From positions 1 to 64,000 of the forward strand of contig NZ_SMLH01000004.1 in assembly GCF_004349315.1 (NCBI RefSeq): a stretch of DNA of 64,000 nt. Direction: 5' to 3'. Shown here one piece after another: positions 55,984 through 64,000 of this stretch (position 1 is the stretch's first letter; every line of letters starts with the position of its first letter). The notes beneath the pieces are model-generated. The model did not search any database. It was not told where the DNA came from and was given only the letters and a program-made list of their open reading frames with translations. This DNA is from Flavobacterium ranwuense (GTDB lineage Bacteria > Bacteroidota > Bacteroidia > Flavobacteriales > Flavobacteriaceae). Position numbers and translations under genes: made by a program.

Positions 55984-55992
55984 AATATCTTT

Positions 55993-56262
55993 CTACCAAG
56001 ATGCTTTTTTAACACCTGGTATCAATCCGTTATTTGCCATTTCACGAAATGTAACACGTGAAAGACCGAATTGACGCATATACCCTCTTGGTCTACCTGT
56101 TAATTTGCAACGATTGTGCAAACGAACTGGCGAAGCATTTTTTGGTAACTTTTGCAAACCTACGAAATCTCCAGCTTCTAACAAAGCTTTTCTTTTCTCA
56201 GCATACTTAGCTACTGTTTTTTCTCTCTTAACCTCGCGGGCTTTCATTGATTCTTTAGCCAT
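55993..56262 (-). CDS. rpsN: 30S ribosomal protein S14, zinc-free form
   Basis: The 89-residue S14 lacks the two CxxC motifs of the short zinc form. It has [40 protein letters not shown] and a C-terminal [11 protein letters not shown]. It follows rplE by 3 bases. Confidence 0.98.
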   Translation of the reverse strand: MAKESMKAREVKREKTVAKYAEKRKALLEAGDFVGLQKLPKNASPVRLHNRCKLTGRPRGYMRQFGLSRVTFREMANNGLIPGVKKASW

Positions 56263-56265
56263 GTC

Positions 56266-56817
56266 TTAATTCTTTTTAAAAGGTAAACCTAGTTCAGCCA
56301 ATAATGATTTTGCTTCCTTATCTGTTTTTGCAGTAGTTACAAAAGAAATATCCATACCTGAAATTTTGTTTACTTTATCAATATCAATTTCTGGGAAAAT
56401 GATTTGCTCCAAAACTCCAAGGTTATAATTTCCTCTTCCATCAAAACCAGTAGCTTTAATACCACTGAAATCTCTTACACGTGGCAAAGCTGAAGTAATA
56501 AGTCTATCTAAAAACTCATACATTCTTTCTCCACGCAAAGTAACTTTTGCTCCAATAGGCATCCCTTTTCTCAATTTGAATGACGCAACGTCTTTCTTTG
56601 AAATAGTAGATACTGCTTTCTGTCCAGTGATCTTTGTTAACTCATCAACTGCATAGTCAATTAGTTTTTTATCAGATACAGCTGCACCAACTCCTTTACT
56701 TAAAACGATTTTTTCCAATTTTGGAACTTGCATTACGTTTACGTATCCGAATTCCTCTTTAAGAGCAGCAATTACTCTGCTCTTATATTCTTCTTTTAGT
56801 CTAGGTATATACGCCAT
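56266..56817 (-). CDS. rplE: 50S ribosomal protein L5
   Basis: L5 binds 5S rRNA and touches P-site tRNA. The 183-residue protein has [38 protein letters not shown] and [17 protein letters not shown]. Confidence 0.98.
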   Translation of the reverse strand: MAYIPRLKEEYKSRVIAALKEEFGYVNVMQVPKLEKIVLSKGVGAAVSDKKLIDYAVDELTKITGQKAVSTISKKDVASFKLRKGMPIGAKVTLRGERMYEFLDRLITSALPRVRDFSGIKATGFDGRGNYNLGVLEQIIFPEIDIDKVNKISGMDISFVTTAKTDKEAKSLLAELGLPFKKN

Positions 56818-56819
56818 TA

Positions 56820-57134
56820 CTATAGTACTTGATTAGATTTTTTTGAAAATCTTACTTTCTTATCTCCTTCTACTCTAATACCTACTCTAGTTGTTTCCTT
56901 AGTTTTAGGATCAATTAAAGAAATATTAGATATTTGTATAGAAGCTTCTTTCTTTACGATACCACCTTGAGGGCTTTTTGCACTAGGTTTCGTATGTTTT
57001 GAAACCATGTTTACACCTTCAACAATCGCTTTGTTTTTCTCACGGTACACACGTAAAACTTTACCTTCAGCACCTTTATGGTCTCCAGCAATTACTCTTA
57101 CAATGTCACCCGATTTTATTTTTAGCTTTATCAT
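56820..57134 (-). CDS. rplX: 50S ribosomal protein L24
   Basis: A 104-residue assembly initiator of the large subunit with a KOW motif ([20 protein letters not shown]) at the N-terminus and a [15 protein letters not shown] segment. Confidence 0.98.
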   Translation of the reverse strand: MIKLKIKSGDIVRVIAGDHKGAEGKVLRVYREKNKAIVEGVNMVSKHTKPSAKSPQGGIVKKEASIQISNISLIDPKTKETTRVGIRVEGDKKVRFSKKSNQVL

Positions 57135-57145
57135 CTTAAAACGAA

Positions 57146-57514
57146 TTAAAGCACTTCTGGTGCTAATGATACAATTTTCATGAATTGTTTTTCACGAAGT
57201 TCTCTTGCTACCGGACCAAAAACACGAGTTCCTCTCATTTCACCAGCAGCATTCAATAACACACATGCGTTGTCATCAAATCTAATGTATGAACCATCGG
57301 CTCTTCTCACTTCTTTTTTGGTACGTACAACAACTGCAGTTGAAACAGCTCCTTTTTTAACGCTTCCGTTAGGAGCAGTATCTTTGATAGAAACTACAAT
57401 CTTGTCACCAACAGAGGCATACCTTCTTTTGGTACCTCCTAAAACACGGATAGTTAAAACTTCCTTTGCTCCAGTGTTATCTGCTACTTTTAGTCTTGAT
57501 TCTTGTTGTACCAT
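57146..57514 (-). CDS. rplN: 50S ribosomal protein L14
   Basis: A 122-residue protein at the subunit interface. It starts [20 protein letters not shown] and contains [20 protein letters not shown] and [20 protein letters not shown], highly conserved in bacteria. Confidence 0.98.
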   Translation of the reverse strand: MVQQESRLKVADNTGAKEVLTIRVLGGTKRRYASVGDKIVVSIKDTAPNGSVKKGAVSTAVVVRTKKEVRRADGSYIRFDDNACVLLNAAGEMRGTRVFGPVARELREKQFMKIVSLAPEVL

Positions 57515-57516
57515 AA

Positions 57517-57777
57517 TTATTTAGCTCTTTCTAGGATTTCAACTAACCTCCAACATTTTGTTTTACTTAAAGGACGCGTTTCGCTAATCCTTACAGTATC
57601 TCCAACGTTACAGTCGTTCTTTTCGTCGTGTGCGTGATACTTTTTAGTTTTCAACACGAACTTACCGTATAATGGGTGTTTTACTTTACGCACTTCAGCA
57701 ACAACAATAGATTTATCCATTTTGTCCGAAGTAACAACACCAACTCTTTCTTTTCTTAAATTTCTTTTTTCTTCCAT
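57517..57777 (-). CDS. rpsQ: 30S ribosomal protein S17
   Basis: An 86-residue OB-fold protein that binds the 16S 5' domain. It has [39 protein letters not shown] and [14 protein letters not shown]. Confidence 0.98.
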   Translation of the reverse strand: MEEKRNLRKERVGVVTSDKMDKSIVVAEVRKVKHPLYGKFVLKTKKYHAHDEKNDCNVGDTVRISETRPLSKTKCWRLVEILERAK

Positions 57778-57794
57778 CTTTCAGCAGATTACAA

Positions 57795-57986
57795 TTATTG
57801 CAACTCTCTTTTAGTAAGTTCCGTAGCTAATCTTGCAACTGTTCTTCTTACACTTCTAATTTGAAGTGGATTCTCAATTGGAGAAATAGCGTGAGCCATT
57901 TTTAGGTCGGCATATGCCTTCTTAGTCTGGCTAAGTTTTTCTTGCAACTCCGCTGCAGAAAGATCTTTTATTTCTGATTGTTTCAT
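57795..57986 (-). CDS. rpmC: 50S ribosomal protein L29
   Basis: A 63-residue two-helix protein near the exit tunnel. It starts MKQSEIKDLSAAELQEKL and has the NPLQIRSVRRTVARLATEL helix. Confidence 0.98.
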   Translation of the reverse strand: MKQSEIKDLSAAELQEKLSQTKKAYADLKMAHAISPIENPLQIRSVRRTVARLATELTKRELQ

Positions 57987-57999
57987 AATATATTATAAA

Positions 58000-58425
58000 T
58001 TATGCTTCGAAATCTCTAGCAACGACGAATTTAGTTTTTACTGGAAGCTTTTGAGCCGCAAGACGTAACGCCTCTTTTGCAACTGACAAAGGTACTCCTC
58101 CAACTTCAAACATAATTCTTCCGGGTTTAACAACGGCAGCCCAATACTCAACTGCACCTTTACCTTTACCCATACGTACCTCAAGAGGTTTCTTAGTGAT
58201 AGGTTTGTCTGGAAATATTTTGATCCATAATTGTCCTTCTCTTTTCATAAAACGAGTTGCAGCAATACGCGCAGCTTCGATTTGACGAGAGGTTAAGAAC
58301 ATTCCATCTTCATGTACAGATTTAATACCAAACATTCCATTAGAAAGTTCATGTCCTCTTTGAGAGTTCCCTTTCATTTTACCTTTTTGTACCTTACGGT
58401 ATTTTGTTCTTTTAGGCTGTAACAT
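58000..58425 (-). CDS. rplP: 50S ribosomal protein L16
   Basis: A 141-residue protein by the A-site tRNA. It has [39 protein letters not shown] and [11 protein letters not shown]. Confidence 0.98.
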   Translation of the reverse strand: MLQPKRTKYRKVQKGKMKGNSQRGHELSNGMFGIKSVHEDGMFLTSRQIEAARIAATRFMKREGQLWIKIFPDKPITKKPLEVRMGKGKGAVEYWAAVVKPGRIMFEVGGVPLSVAKEALRLAAQKLPVKTKFVVARDFEA

Positions 58426-58444
58426 TTTTCTTTAGTTTAAAAAT

Positions 58445-59203
58445 TTACTTTCGTTTACGAGCGTCTGGTTTTCCACCTTTATTAAAAGGCTTTCTGTCTC
58501 CTCTAGGAGAATCACCACCTTTACCACCAGCACCAGATTGTTTTTTGTCCATTCCAGCAAGTGGAGAAAGATCTCTCTTTCCATAAACTTCACCTTTCAT
58601 GATCCACACTTTGATTCCCATTCTACCATAAGTAGTATGAGCCTCTGCAAGTGCATAATCAATATCAGCTCTGAAAGTTGATAGAGGAATTCTACCTTCT
58701 TTGAAACCTTCCGAACGAGCCATCTCTGCACCATTCAAACGACCAGAAATCAAAACTTTGATACCTTCTGCGTTCATACGCATAGAAGCAGCAATAGCCA
58801 TTTTGATTGCACGTCTGTAAGAAATTCTGCTTTCGATTTGACGACAGATGCTTGTAGCAACTAGATACGCGTCAAGTTCAGGTCTTTTAATTTCAAAGAT
58901 GTTGATTTGAACCTCTTTGTCAGTAATTTTTTTAAGTTCCTCTTTCAACTTGTCTACCTCTTGTCCACCTTTCCCAATAATAATACCAGGTCTAGCAGTA
59001 GTGATAGTAACGGTTACAAGTTTCAAAGTTCTCTCGATGATTACTTTTGATACACTAGCTTTTGATAAACGAGCATGGATATACTTTCTGATTTTGTGAT
59101 CTTCGGCAAGTTTATCACCGTAATCATTTCCACCATACCAGTTTGAGTCCCATCCTCTGATGATACCAAGTCTATTTCCAATTGGATTTGTCTTTTGTCC
59201 CAT
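58445..59203 (-). CDS. rpsC: 30S ribosomal protein S3
   Basis: S3 lines the mRNA entry channel. The 252-residue protein has [20 protein letters not shown], the KH motif [19 protein letters not shown] and [20 protein letters not shown]. The last 40 residues are a Gly/Lys-rich tail. Confidence 0.98.
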   Translation of the reverse strand: MGQKTNPIGNRLGIIRGWDSNWYGGNDYGDKLAEDHKIRKYIHARLSKASVSKVIIERTLKLVTVTITTARPGIIIGKGGQEVDKLKEELKKITDKEVQINIFEIKRPELDAYLVATSICRQIESRISYRRAIKMAIAASMRMNAEGIKVLISGRLNGAEMARSEGFKEGRIPLSTFRADIDYALAEAHTTYGRMGIKVWIMKGEVYGKRDLSPLAGMDKKQSGAGGKGGDSPRGDRKPFNKGGKPDARKRK

Positions 59204-59208
59204 GCTGC

Positions 59209-59622
59209 TTAAGAATTGCTTTGTGTGTTATTGATAGCTCCAAGCACGATTGTTACGTGATTAGAACGTTTTCTAATTCTGTGTGCTCTTCCTTGTGGTG
59301 CTGGACGAAGTCTTTTCAACATCATTCCACCATCAACACGGATTTCCTTAACAAATAAACCAGCTTCTTCCATATTAGCTTCAGGGTTTTTAGCTTGCCA
59401 GTTGGCAATTACTGATAAAACCAATTTTTCTAATTTTCTTGAAGCTTCTTTAGAACTGAATCTTAAGATGTTAAGTGCTCTTTCTACCTTCTGACCTCTT
59501 ACTAGATCTGCTACTAAGCGCATTTTTCTAGGTGAAGTAGGGCAGTTATTTAACTTTGCGAAGGCCAAAGACTTATTAGCCTCTTTTCTTGCATCTGCTG
59601 TTTCTCTTTTACGAACTCCCAT
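59209..59622 (-). CDS. rplV: 50S ribosomal protein L22
   Basis: L22 reaches into the peptide exit tunnel. The 137-residue protein has [20 protein letters not shown], the tunnel-loop region [20 protein letters not shown] and HVTIVLG. Confidence 0.98.
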   Translation of the reverse strand: MGVRKRETADARKEANKSLAFAKLNNCPTSPRKMRLVADLVRGQKVERALNILRFSSKEASRKLEKLVLSVIANWQAKNPEANMEEAGLFVKEIRVDGGMMLKRLRPAPQGRAHRIRKRSNHVTIVLGAINNTQSNS

Positions 59623-59628
59623 TGCTTC

Positions 59629-59907
59629 TTATTTTTTACCTTTATTTTTTGCTCCAGCATGACCTCTAAAAGATCTAGTTGGTGAAAATTCTCCTAATTT
59701 GTGACCTACCATGTTTTCTGTTACGTAAACTGGTACAAATTGACGACCGTTATGAACTGCGATAGTTTGTCCAACAAAGTCTGGAGTAATCATAGAAGCT
59801 CTAGACCATGTCTTAACCACTCCTTTATTCCCACCTGCGATGTTTTCTTGAACTTTCTTGTCTAACTTATAATGAACGAAAGGTCCTTTTTTTAATGAAC
59901 GTGCCAT
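59629..59907 (-). CDS. rpsS: 30S ribosomal protein S19
   Basis: A 92-residue head protein of the small subunit, starting [19 protein letters not shown] and containing [20 protein letters not shown] and [18 protein letters not shown]. Confidence 0.98.
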   Translation of the reverse strand: MARSLKKGPFVHYKLDKKVQENIAGGNKGVVKTWSRASMITPDFVGQTIAVHNGRQFVPVYVTENMVGHKLGEFSPTRSFRGHAGAKNKGKK

Positions 59908-59913
59908 ATCTTA

Positions 59914-60738
59914 TTATTTCTTTCTACGTTCTACGATATACTTGTTACTCGGGTTTTTCTTAGAACGAGTTCTATAACCTTTAGCTGGTATTCCATTTCT
60001 TGAACGTGGATGTCCACCAGAAGAACGTCCTTCACCACCACCCATTGGGTGATCGACAGGGTTCATTGCAACAGGTCTTGTTCTAGGTCTTCTTCCTAAC
60101 CATCTTGTTCTACCAGCTTTTCCTGATACAACTAATTGGTGATCTGAATTAGAAACCGCTCCAATTGTAGCCGAACAAGTCAACAAGATTAATCTTGTTT
60201 CCCCAGAAGGCATTTTAATTGTTGCATATTTTCCATCTCTTGCCATTAATTGAGCAAATGTTCCAGCTGAACGAGCGATTACAGCTCCTTGACCCGGTCT
60301 CAATTCGATACAAGAAATTACAGTTCCAAGTGGAACTCTACTTAAAGGTAAAGTATTACCAATTTCAGGTTGAGATTCTGGACCAGAAACTAATTTCTGA
60401 CCAACTTTCAATCCGTTTTGAGCAATAACATACGTTTTCTCACCATCAGCATAAGCTAATAATGCGATAAAAGCAGTACGATTTGGATCATATTCAATTG
60501 ATTTAACCGTCGCAGGAATTCCTTCTTTTGTACGTTTAAAATCAATGATACGATATCTCTGCTTGTGACCACCACCCGTATAACGCATGGTCATCTTTCC
60601 TTGACTATTTCTACCACCAGAGTTTTTTATCGGCGCTATCAAAGAGCGTTCCGGCTTATCAGTTGTAATGGCGTCATAACCATTCACAACTCTAAATCGC
60701 TGACCTGGGGTAATAGGTTTTAATTTTCTTACTGACAT
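59914..60738 (-). CDS. rplB: 50S ribosomal protein L2
   Basis: L2 supports the peptidyl-transferase centre and subunit joining. The 274-residue protein has the RNA-binding central fold and the conserved [20 protein letters not shown] with the key His, near 225. Confidence 0.98.
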   Translation of the reverse strand: MSVRKLKPITPGQRFRVVNGYDAITTDKPERSLIAPIKNSGGRNSQGKMTMRYTGGGHKQRYRIIDFKRTKEGIPATVKSIEYDPNRTAFIALLAYADGEKTYVIAQNGLKVGQKLVSGPESQPEIGNTLPLSRVPLGTVISCIELRPGQGAVIARSAGTFAQLMARDGKYATIKMPSGETRLILLTCSATIGAVSNSDHQLVVSGKAGRTRWLGRRPRTRPVAMNPVDHPMGGGEGRSSGGHPRSRNGIPAKGYRTRSKKNPSNKYIVERRKK

Positions 60739-60744
60739 TTTATC

Positions 60745-61035
60745 TTAGATATTGTTGTAAAAATCAATTGTTTCTCCTTCTTGTACTTGAACAATTGCTT
60801 TTTTAATTGCATTCGTCTTTCCACTGATTAAACCACTTTTAGTGTATTTAGTAGTTCTATCCGGCCTTACGTTCATCGTGTTAACACTCAAAATAGTTAC
60901 TCCATAAGCAGCTTCAACAGCTTTCTTAATTTGCACTTTGTTTGCTTTTTTATCAACAACGAATCCGAAGCGGTTTAAAACTTCACTTTCTTTGGTTACT
61001 TTTTCCGTTACTATAGGCTTAATTATGATGCTCAT
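60745..61035 (-). CDS. rplW: 50S ribosomal protein L23
   Basis: A 96-residue exit-site protein that docks SRP and trigger factor. It has IIIKPIVTEKVTKESE and NKVQIKKAVEAAYGVTILSV. Confidence 0.97.
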   Translation of the reverse strand: MSIIIKPIVTEKVTKESEVLNRFGFVVDKKANKVQIKKAVEAAYGVTILSVNTMNVRPDRTTKYTKSGLISGKTNAIKKAIVQVQEGETIDFYNNI

Positions 61036-61041
61036 ATCCTA

Positions 61042-61671
61042 TTATTTACTTAAATTTTCTTCAATTATCTCCAAAGAACTCTCTAAAAGCACTAAATTAT
61101 TAGCGTTTAATATAGCGTAAGTGCTTAATTCTAAGCTACTTACTACGCTAGATCCTTTTAAATTGCGTGACGACAAATATACATTTTTATTTACATCACC
61201 CAACACAAACAGAGATTTTTTATTTTCTAACTCTAAAGCTTTCAAAACATTAATGAAATTTTTAGTGTTTGGCGTTTCAAAATTAAAGTCTTCAAGAACG
61301 ATAATGTTCGACTCTTTTGCTTTAATTGAGAAAGCAGATTTTCTTGCCAAACGTTTCAAGCTTTTATTCAATTTGAATGAATAACTTCTTGGTCTTGGTC
61401 CGAAAACTGTTCCACCACCTTTAAACAATGGATTCTTTGCACTACCCGCACGAGCAGTTCCAGTTCCTTTTTGTTTTTTAATCTTACGCGTACTTCCCGC
61501 AACTTCAGCTCTTTCTTTAGCTTTGTGCGTTCCCTGTCTTTGATTAGCAAGATATTGCTTAACATCAAGGTATACTGCGTGATTGTTTGGCTCTATACCA
61601 AATACTGAATCAGAAAGTTGAACTTTTCTTCCAGTATCTTTTCCGTTGAAATCTAATACTTTTGCTTCCAT
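61042..61671 (-). CDS. rplD: 50S ribosomal protein L4
   Basis: L4 reaches into the exit tunnel and, in E. coli, regulates the S10 operon. The 209-residue protein has the long loop RKIKKQKGTGTARAGSAKNP and GGTVFGPRPRSYSFKLNK. Its ATG overlaps the rplC stop by one base. Confidence 0.98.
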   Translation of the reverse strand: MEAKVLDFNGKDTGRKVQLSDSVFGIEPNNHAVYLDVKQYLANQRQGTHKAKERAEVAGSTRKIKKQKGTGTARAGSAKNPLFKGGGTVFGPRPRSYSFKLNKSLKRLARKSAFSIKAKESNIIVLEDFNFETPNTKNFINVLKALELENKKSLFVLGDVNKNVYLSSRNLKGSSVVSSLELSTYAILNANNLVLLESSLEIIEENLSK

Positions 61672-62288
61672 TACTTCTGAATGATTACATAAGAGTTGTT
61701 ACATCCAGGAACACATCCTTTAATAACAAGTAGGTTCTTTTCAGCAACTACTTTTAAAACTCTAAGGTTTTGAACTTTTACATTGTCTCCTCCCATACGT
61801 CCAGCCATACGCATTCCTTTGAATACTCTAGATGGATAAGAAGAAGCCCCTACAGAACCCGGCGCTCTTAAACGGTTGTGTTGACCGTGAGTTGCTTGAC
61901 CAACACCACCAAAACCGTGACGTTTTACAACCCCTTGAAAACCTTTACCTTTAGACACACCTTGTACATCTACAAATTCTCCTTCAGCAAAAATAGAAAC
62001 ATCAATAAGATCTCCTAATTTTTGTTCAGTTGCGAAATCTTGGAATTCAACGACTTTTTTCTTAGCTACAGTTCCCGCTTTTTTAAAGTGACCTAAAGCC
62101 GCTTTTGTGGAATGTTTCTCGTTTTTGTCATCGAAACCAAGTTGCAACGCTTCATACCCGTCAACACCTTTGGTTCTGACTTGGGTAACAACACATGGTC
62201 CAGCTTCGATTACTGTACAAGGAATATTCTTCCCGTTCTCGTCGAAAATGCTAGTCATGCCGATTTTTCTACCAATTAACCCAGACAT
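61671..62288 (-). CDS. rplC: 50S ribosomal protein L3
   Basis: L3 helps start large-subunit assembly. The 205-residue protein begins [20 protein letters not shown] and has the loop [16 protein letters not shown] and [21 protein letters not shown] 156-base gap with a strong promoter match precedes it. Confidence 0.98.
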   Translation of the reverse strand: MSGLIGRKIGMTSIFDENGKNIPCTVIEAGPCVVTQVRTKGVDGYEALQLGFDDKNEKHSTKAALGHFKKAGTVAKKKVVEFQDFATEQKLGDLIDVSIFAEGEFVDVQGVSKGKGFQGVVKRHGFGGVGQATHGQHNRLRAPGSVGASSYPSRVFKGMRMAGRMGGDNVKVQNLRVLKVVAEKNLLVIKGCVPGCNNSYVIIQK

Positions 62289-62363
62289 AAATATTAATTA
62301 TTAATTATTAAATATAAATATAGAACGCAGCTTTTAACCGAATCCTATTTTTTTTAAGTGGTG

Positions 62364-62395
62364 CAAAAGTATAACTTATTTACACACAAACCAAA
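62364..62395 (-). promoter_or_regulatory. Promoter in the rpsJ-rplC spacer
   Basis: The minus strand has TACTTTTG (62364-62371) as -7 box and TTTG (62392-62395) 20 bases upstream as -33, close to the Bacteroidota consensus and spacing. It would start a transcript of rplC and all genes after it, with a 5' UTR of about 70 bases. Confidence 0.6.
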
Positions 62396-62444
62396 AAAAT
62401 ATTTTTCGCTTAAAAACAGCGCCCTTTTCTTACTAGTAAGCTAT

Positions 62445-62750
62445 TTAAACTTTGATCTCTACTTCAACACCGCTAGGCAATTCAAGTTTCATCAAGGCAT
62501 CAATAGTTTTTGATGAAGATGAATAAATGTCAATTAATCTCTTGTATGACATTACTTCAAATTGCTCTCTCGCTTTTTTGTTAACGTGTGGAGAACGAAG
62601 AACGGTAAAAAGTTTTTTGTGAGTTGGCAACGGAATTGGTCCTGTTACTACTGCTCCAGTGCTTTTTACGGTTTTTACAATCTTTTCAGCAGACTTGTCT
62701 ACCAACATGTGATCGTAAGATTTTAGTTTTATTCTGATTTTTTGACTCAT
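62445..62750 (-). CDS. rpsJ: 30S ribosomal protein S10
   Basis: S10 is a head protein and the NusE partner of NusB in antitermination. The 101-residue protein has [40 protein letters not shown] and [11 protein letters not shown]. It lies 11 bases past fusA. Confidence 0.98.
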   Translation of the reverse strand: MSQKIRIKLKSYDHMLVDKSAEKIVKTVKSTGAVVTGPIPLPTHKKLFTVLRSPHVNKKAREQFEVMSYKRLIDIYSSSSKTIDALMKLELPSGVEVEIKV

Positions 62751-62761
62751 TTTCTTAAAGA

Positions 62762-64000
62762 TTATGCGTTTCCTTTTGCTTTTTTGATAACTGCTTCCGA
62801 AATATTGGAAGGTGTTTCTGCGTAGTGTGAAAATTCCATTGTAGATGTCGCTCTACCAGATGAAAGTGTTCTTAATGTTGTTACATATCCAAACATTTCT
62901 GATAATGGCACATCTGCTTTAATGGTTTTTGCACCAGCTCTGTCACCCATGTCATTAACTTGACCTCTACGACGGTTAATATCACCTACGATATCTCCCA
63001 TGTTTTCTTCAGGTGTAATAACTTCCATTTTCATGATTGGCTCAAGAATTACAGCTCCAGCAGCTTTAGCTACTTCTCTGTACCCCATTCTAGCCGCTAA
63101 CTCAAAAGAGAGCGCATCAGAATCGACAGGGTGAAAAGATCCATCTAACAAAGTTACTTTCAAACTATCTACTTGGTATCCTGCTAAAGGACCTGTTTTC
63201 ATAGCTTCTCTGAAACCTTTTTCTACAGATGGGATATATTCTTTAGGAACGTTACCACCTTTTACAGCATTAACAAACTGCAATCCTACAGGAGCTTTAC
63301 CATCAACTTCATCAGCAGGCTCTAGTCTAAATACGATATCACCGAATTTACCACGACCACCAGATTGTTTCTTGTAAGTTTCTCTGTGTTGAGCAGATTT
63401 TGTAAATGCTTCTTTGTATTCAACTTGAGGCTCACCTTGGTTTACTTCAACTTTGAATTCACGTCTCATTCTATCAACTAAGATATCTAAGTGAAGCTCA
63501 CCCATACCTGAGATAATAGTCTGTCCCGAAGCCTCATCTGTTCTAACCGTAAACGTTGGATCTTCTTCAGCTAATTTAGCTAAAGCCATACCCATTTTAT
63601 CAACGTCAGCCTTAGTTTTAGGCTCAATTGCAATACCAATTACCGGCGCAGGGAATTTCATTGACTCAAGAATGATTGGGTTTTTTTCATCACACAATGT
63701 ATCTCCAGTTTTGATATCCTTAAATCCTACTGCCGCTCCAATATCACCTGCTTCGATATAATCGATTGGGTTTTGCTTGTTAGCATGCATTTGATAGATA
63801 CGAGAGATTCTTTCTTTATTTCCTGAACGAGTGTTCAAAACATAAGAACCAGCATCTAAACGTCCAGAATAAGCACGGAAGAAAGCTAAACGACCTACGA
63901 ATGGGTCAGTAGCAATTTTAAAAGCTAAAGCAGCAAACGGCTCTTTAACATCTGGCTTACGCAAAATTTTAGTTTGATCTTCTTCTAACAATTCAGCATC
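62762..64000 (-). CDS. fusA: Elongation factor G, 3' part (cut by the window edge)
   Basis: EF-G is the GTPase that moves tRNAs and mRNA after peptide transfer. The frame is open to the last base, so about 413 C-terminal residues are visible, roughly domains II to V. Seen directly: [20 protein letters not shown] of domain [10 protein letters not shown] and [18 protein letters not shown] of domain [14 protein letters not shown] of domain IV and [18 protein letters not shown] followed by GDINRRRG of domain V. The GTPase domain lies beyond position 64000. It heads the visible ribosomal genes. Confidence 0.98.
   Translation of the reverse strand, partial: DAELLEEDQTKILRKPDVKEPFAALAFKIATDPFVGRLAFFRAYSGRLDAGSYVLNTRSGNKERISRIYQMHANKQNPIDYIEAGDIGAAVGFKDIKTGDTLCDEKNPIILESMKFPAPVIGIAIEPKTKADVDKMGMALAKLAEEDPTFTVRTDEASGQTIISGMGELHLDILVDRMRREFKVEVNQGEPQVEYKEAFTKSAQHRETYKKQSGGRGKFGDIVFRLEPADEVDGKAPVGLQFVNAVKGGNVPKEYIPSVEKGFREAMKTGPLAGYQVDSLKVTLLDGSFHPVDSDALSFELAARMGYREVAKAAGAVILEPIMKMEVITPEENMGDIVGDINRRRGQVNDMGDRAGAKTIKADVPLSEMFGYVTTLRTLSSGRATSTMEFSHYAETPSNISEAVIKKAKGNA

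Noticed and set aside
57180..57524. A 114-codon plus-strand frame opposite rplN
   Set aside because: It is antisense to a highly conserved ribosomal gene; long antisense frames are common there through codon bias.
62400..62444. A terminator just past rpsJ
   Set aside because: The palindrome CTTACTAGTAAG and a weak CGCT/AGCG stem lack a directly following T run.

Overview
The window is a chromosomal segment of an AT-rich member of the Bacteroidota, almost certainly a Flavobacterium or close relative in the Flavobacteriaceae. The grounds are TAnnTTTG promoter boxes in place of the enterobacterial -10, few Shine-Dalgarno sequences, a UpxY-type antiterminator in a capsule locus, the gene order rplQ-carA-eno-gltA, and the protein sequences themselves. 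I cannot name a species. I found no rRNA, tRNA, CRISPR array or intact insertion sequence.

Region 1 (about 244-37,073) is one large surface-polysaccharide locus, nearly all on the minus strand. In transcription order it starts with an outer-membrane export lipoprotein (Wza-like) and a tyrosine autokinase (Wzc-like). Next come a UDP-HexNAc 4-epimerase, a UDP-glucose 6-dehydrogenase, a UpxY antiterminator and a 621-base leader. After the leader come a nucleotide-sugar dehydrogenase, mannose-1-phosphate guanylyltransferase, a second export apparatus (large SLBB protein plus a kinase-less chain-length protein), and second copies of the epimerase and dehydrogenase. The assembly genes follow: flippase, amidotransferase (AsnB type), polymerase and three glycosyltransferases. 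Then comes a tightly overlapping cassette: two small phosphoglycosyl transferases enclosing a GNAT, a short DegT-like protein and a FemAB-like protein. The locus ends with a DegT aminotransferase, the complete dTDP-L-rhamnose set (rfbC, rfbD, rfbB, rfbA) and a WbpM/PglF-type dehydratase. A PHP-type tyrosine phosphatase, the expected counter-enzyme of the Wzc kinase, lies divergently at the far end. The genes imply a Wzx/Wzy-dependent polymer with UDP-GalNAcA-type acid, rhamnose and possibly a 4-amino sugar, with amide or acyl decoration.

Region 2 (37,145-48,354) holds housekeeping and metabolic genes: recR, a sodium:solute symporter, a CoA-binding protein, a MarC protein, an arginine deiminase-like enzyme with CtlX (an apparent arginine-citrulline-ornithine route), citrate synthase, enolase, an erythromycin-esterase family protein and carA. 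Most units here are single genes with clear hairpin terminators.

Region 3 (48,671-64,000) is the S10-spc-alpha ribosomal superoperon, from the 3' part of fusA (cut by the window edge) to rplQ, including secY, infA, rpmJ and rpoA. Three spacers in it (rpsJ-rplC, rpsN-rpsH, rpsK-rpsD) hold promoter, terminator or hairpin signals that suggest internal regulation.

The least explained material is intergenic. At least six families of short dispersed repeats occur. One has conserved flanks around a hairpin whose sequence changes between copies while pairing is kept. Another is a low-complexity AGTGA-type tract that directly abuts, or includes, the stop codons of several capsule genes in a constant orientation.
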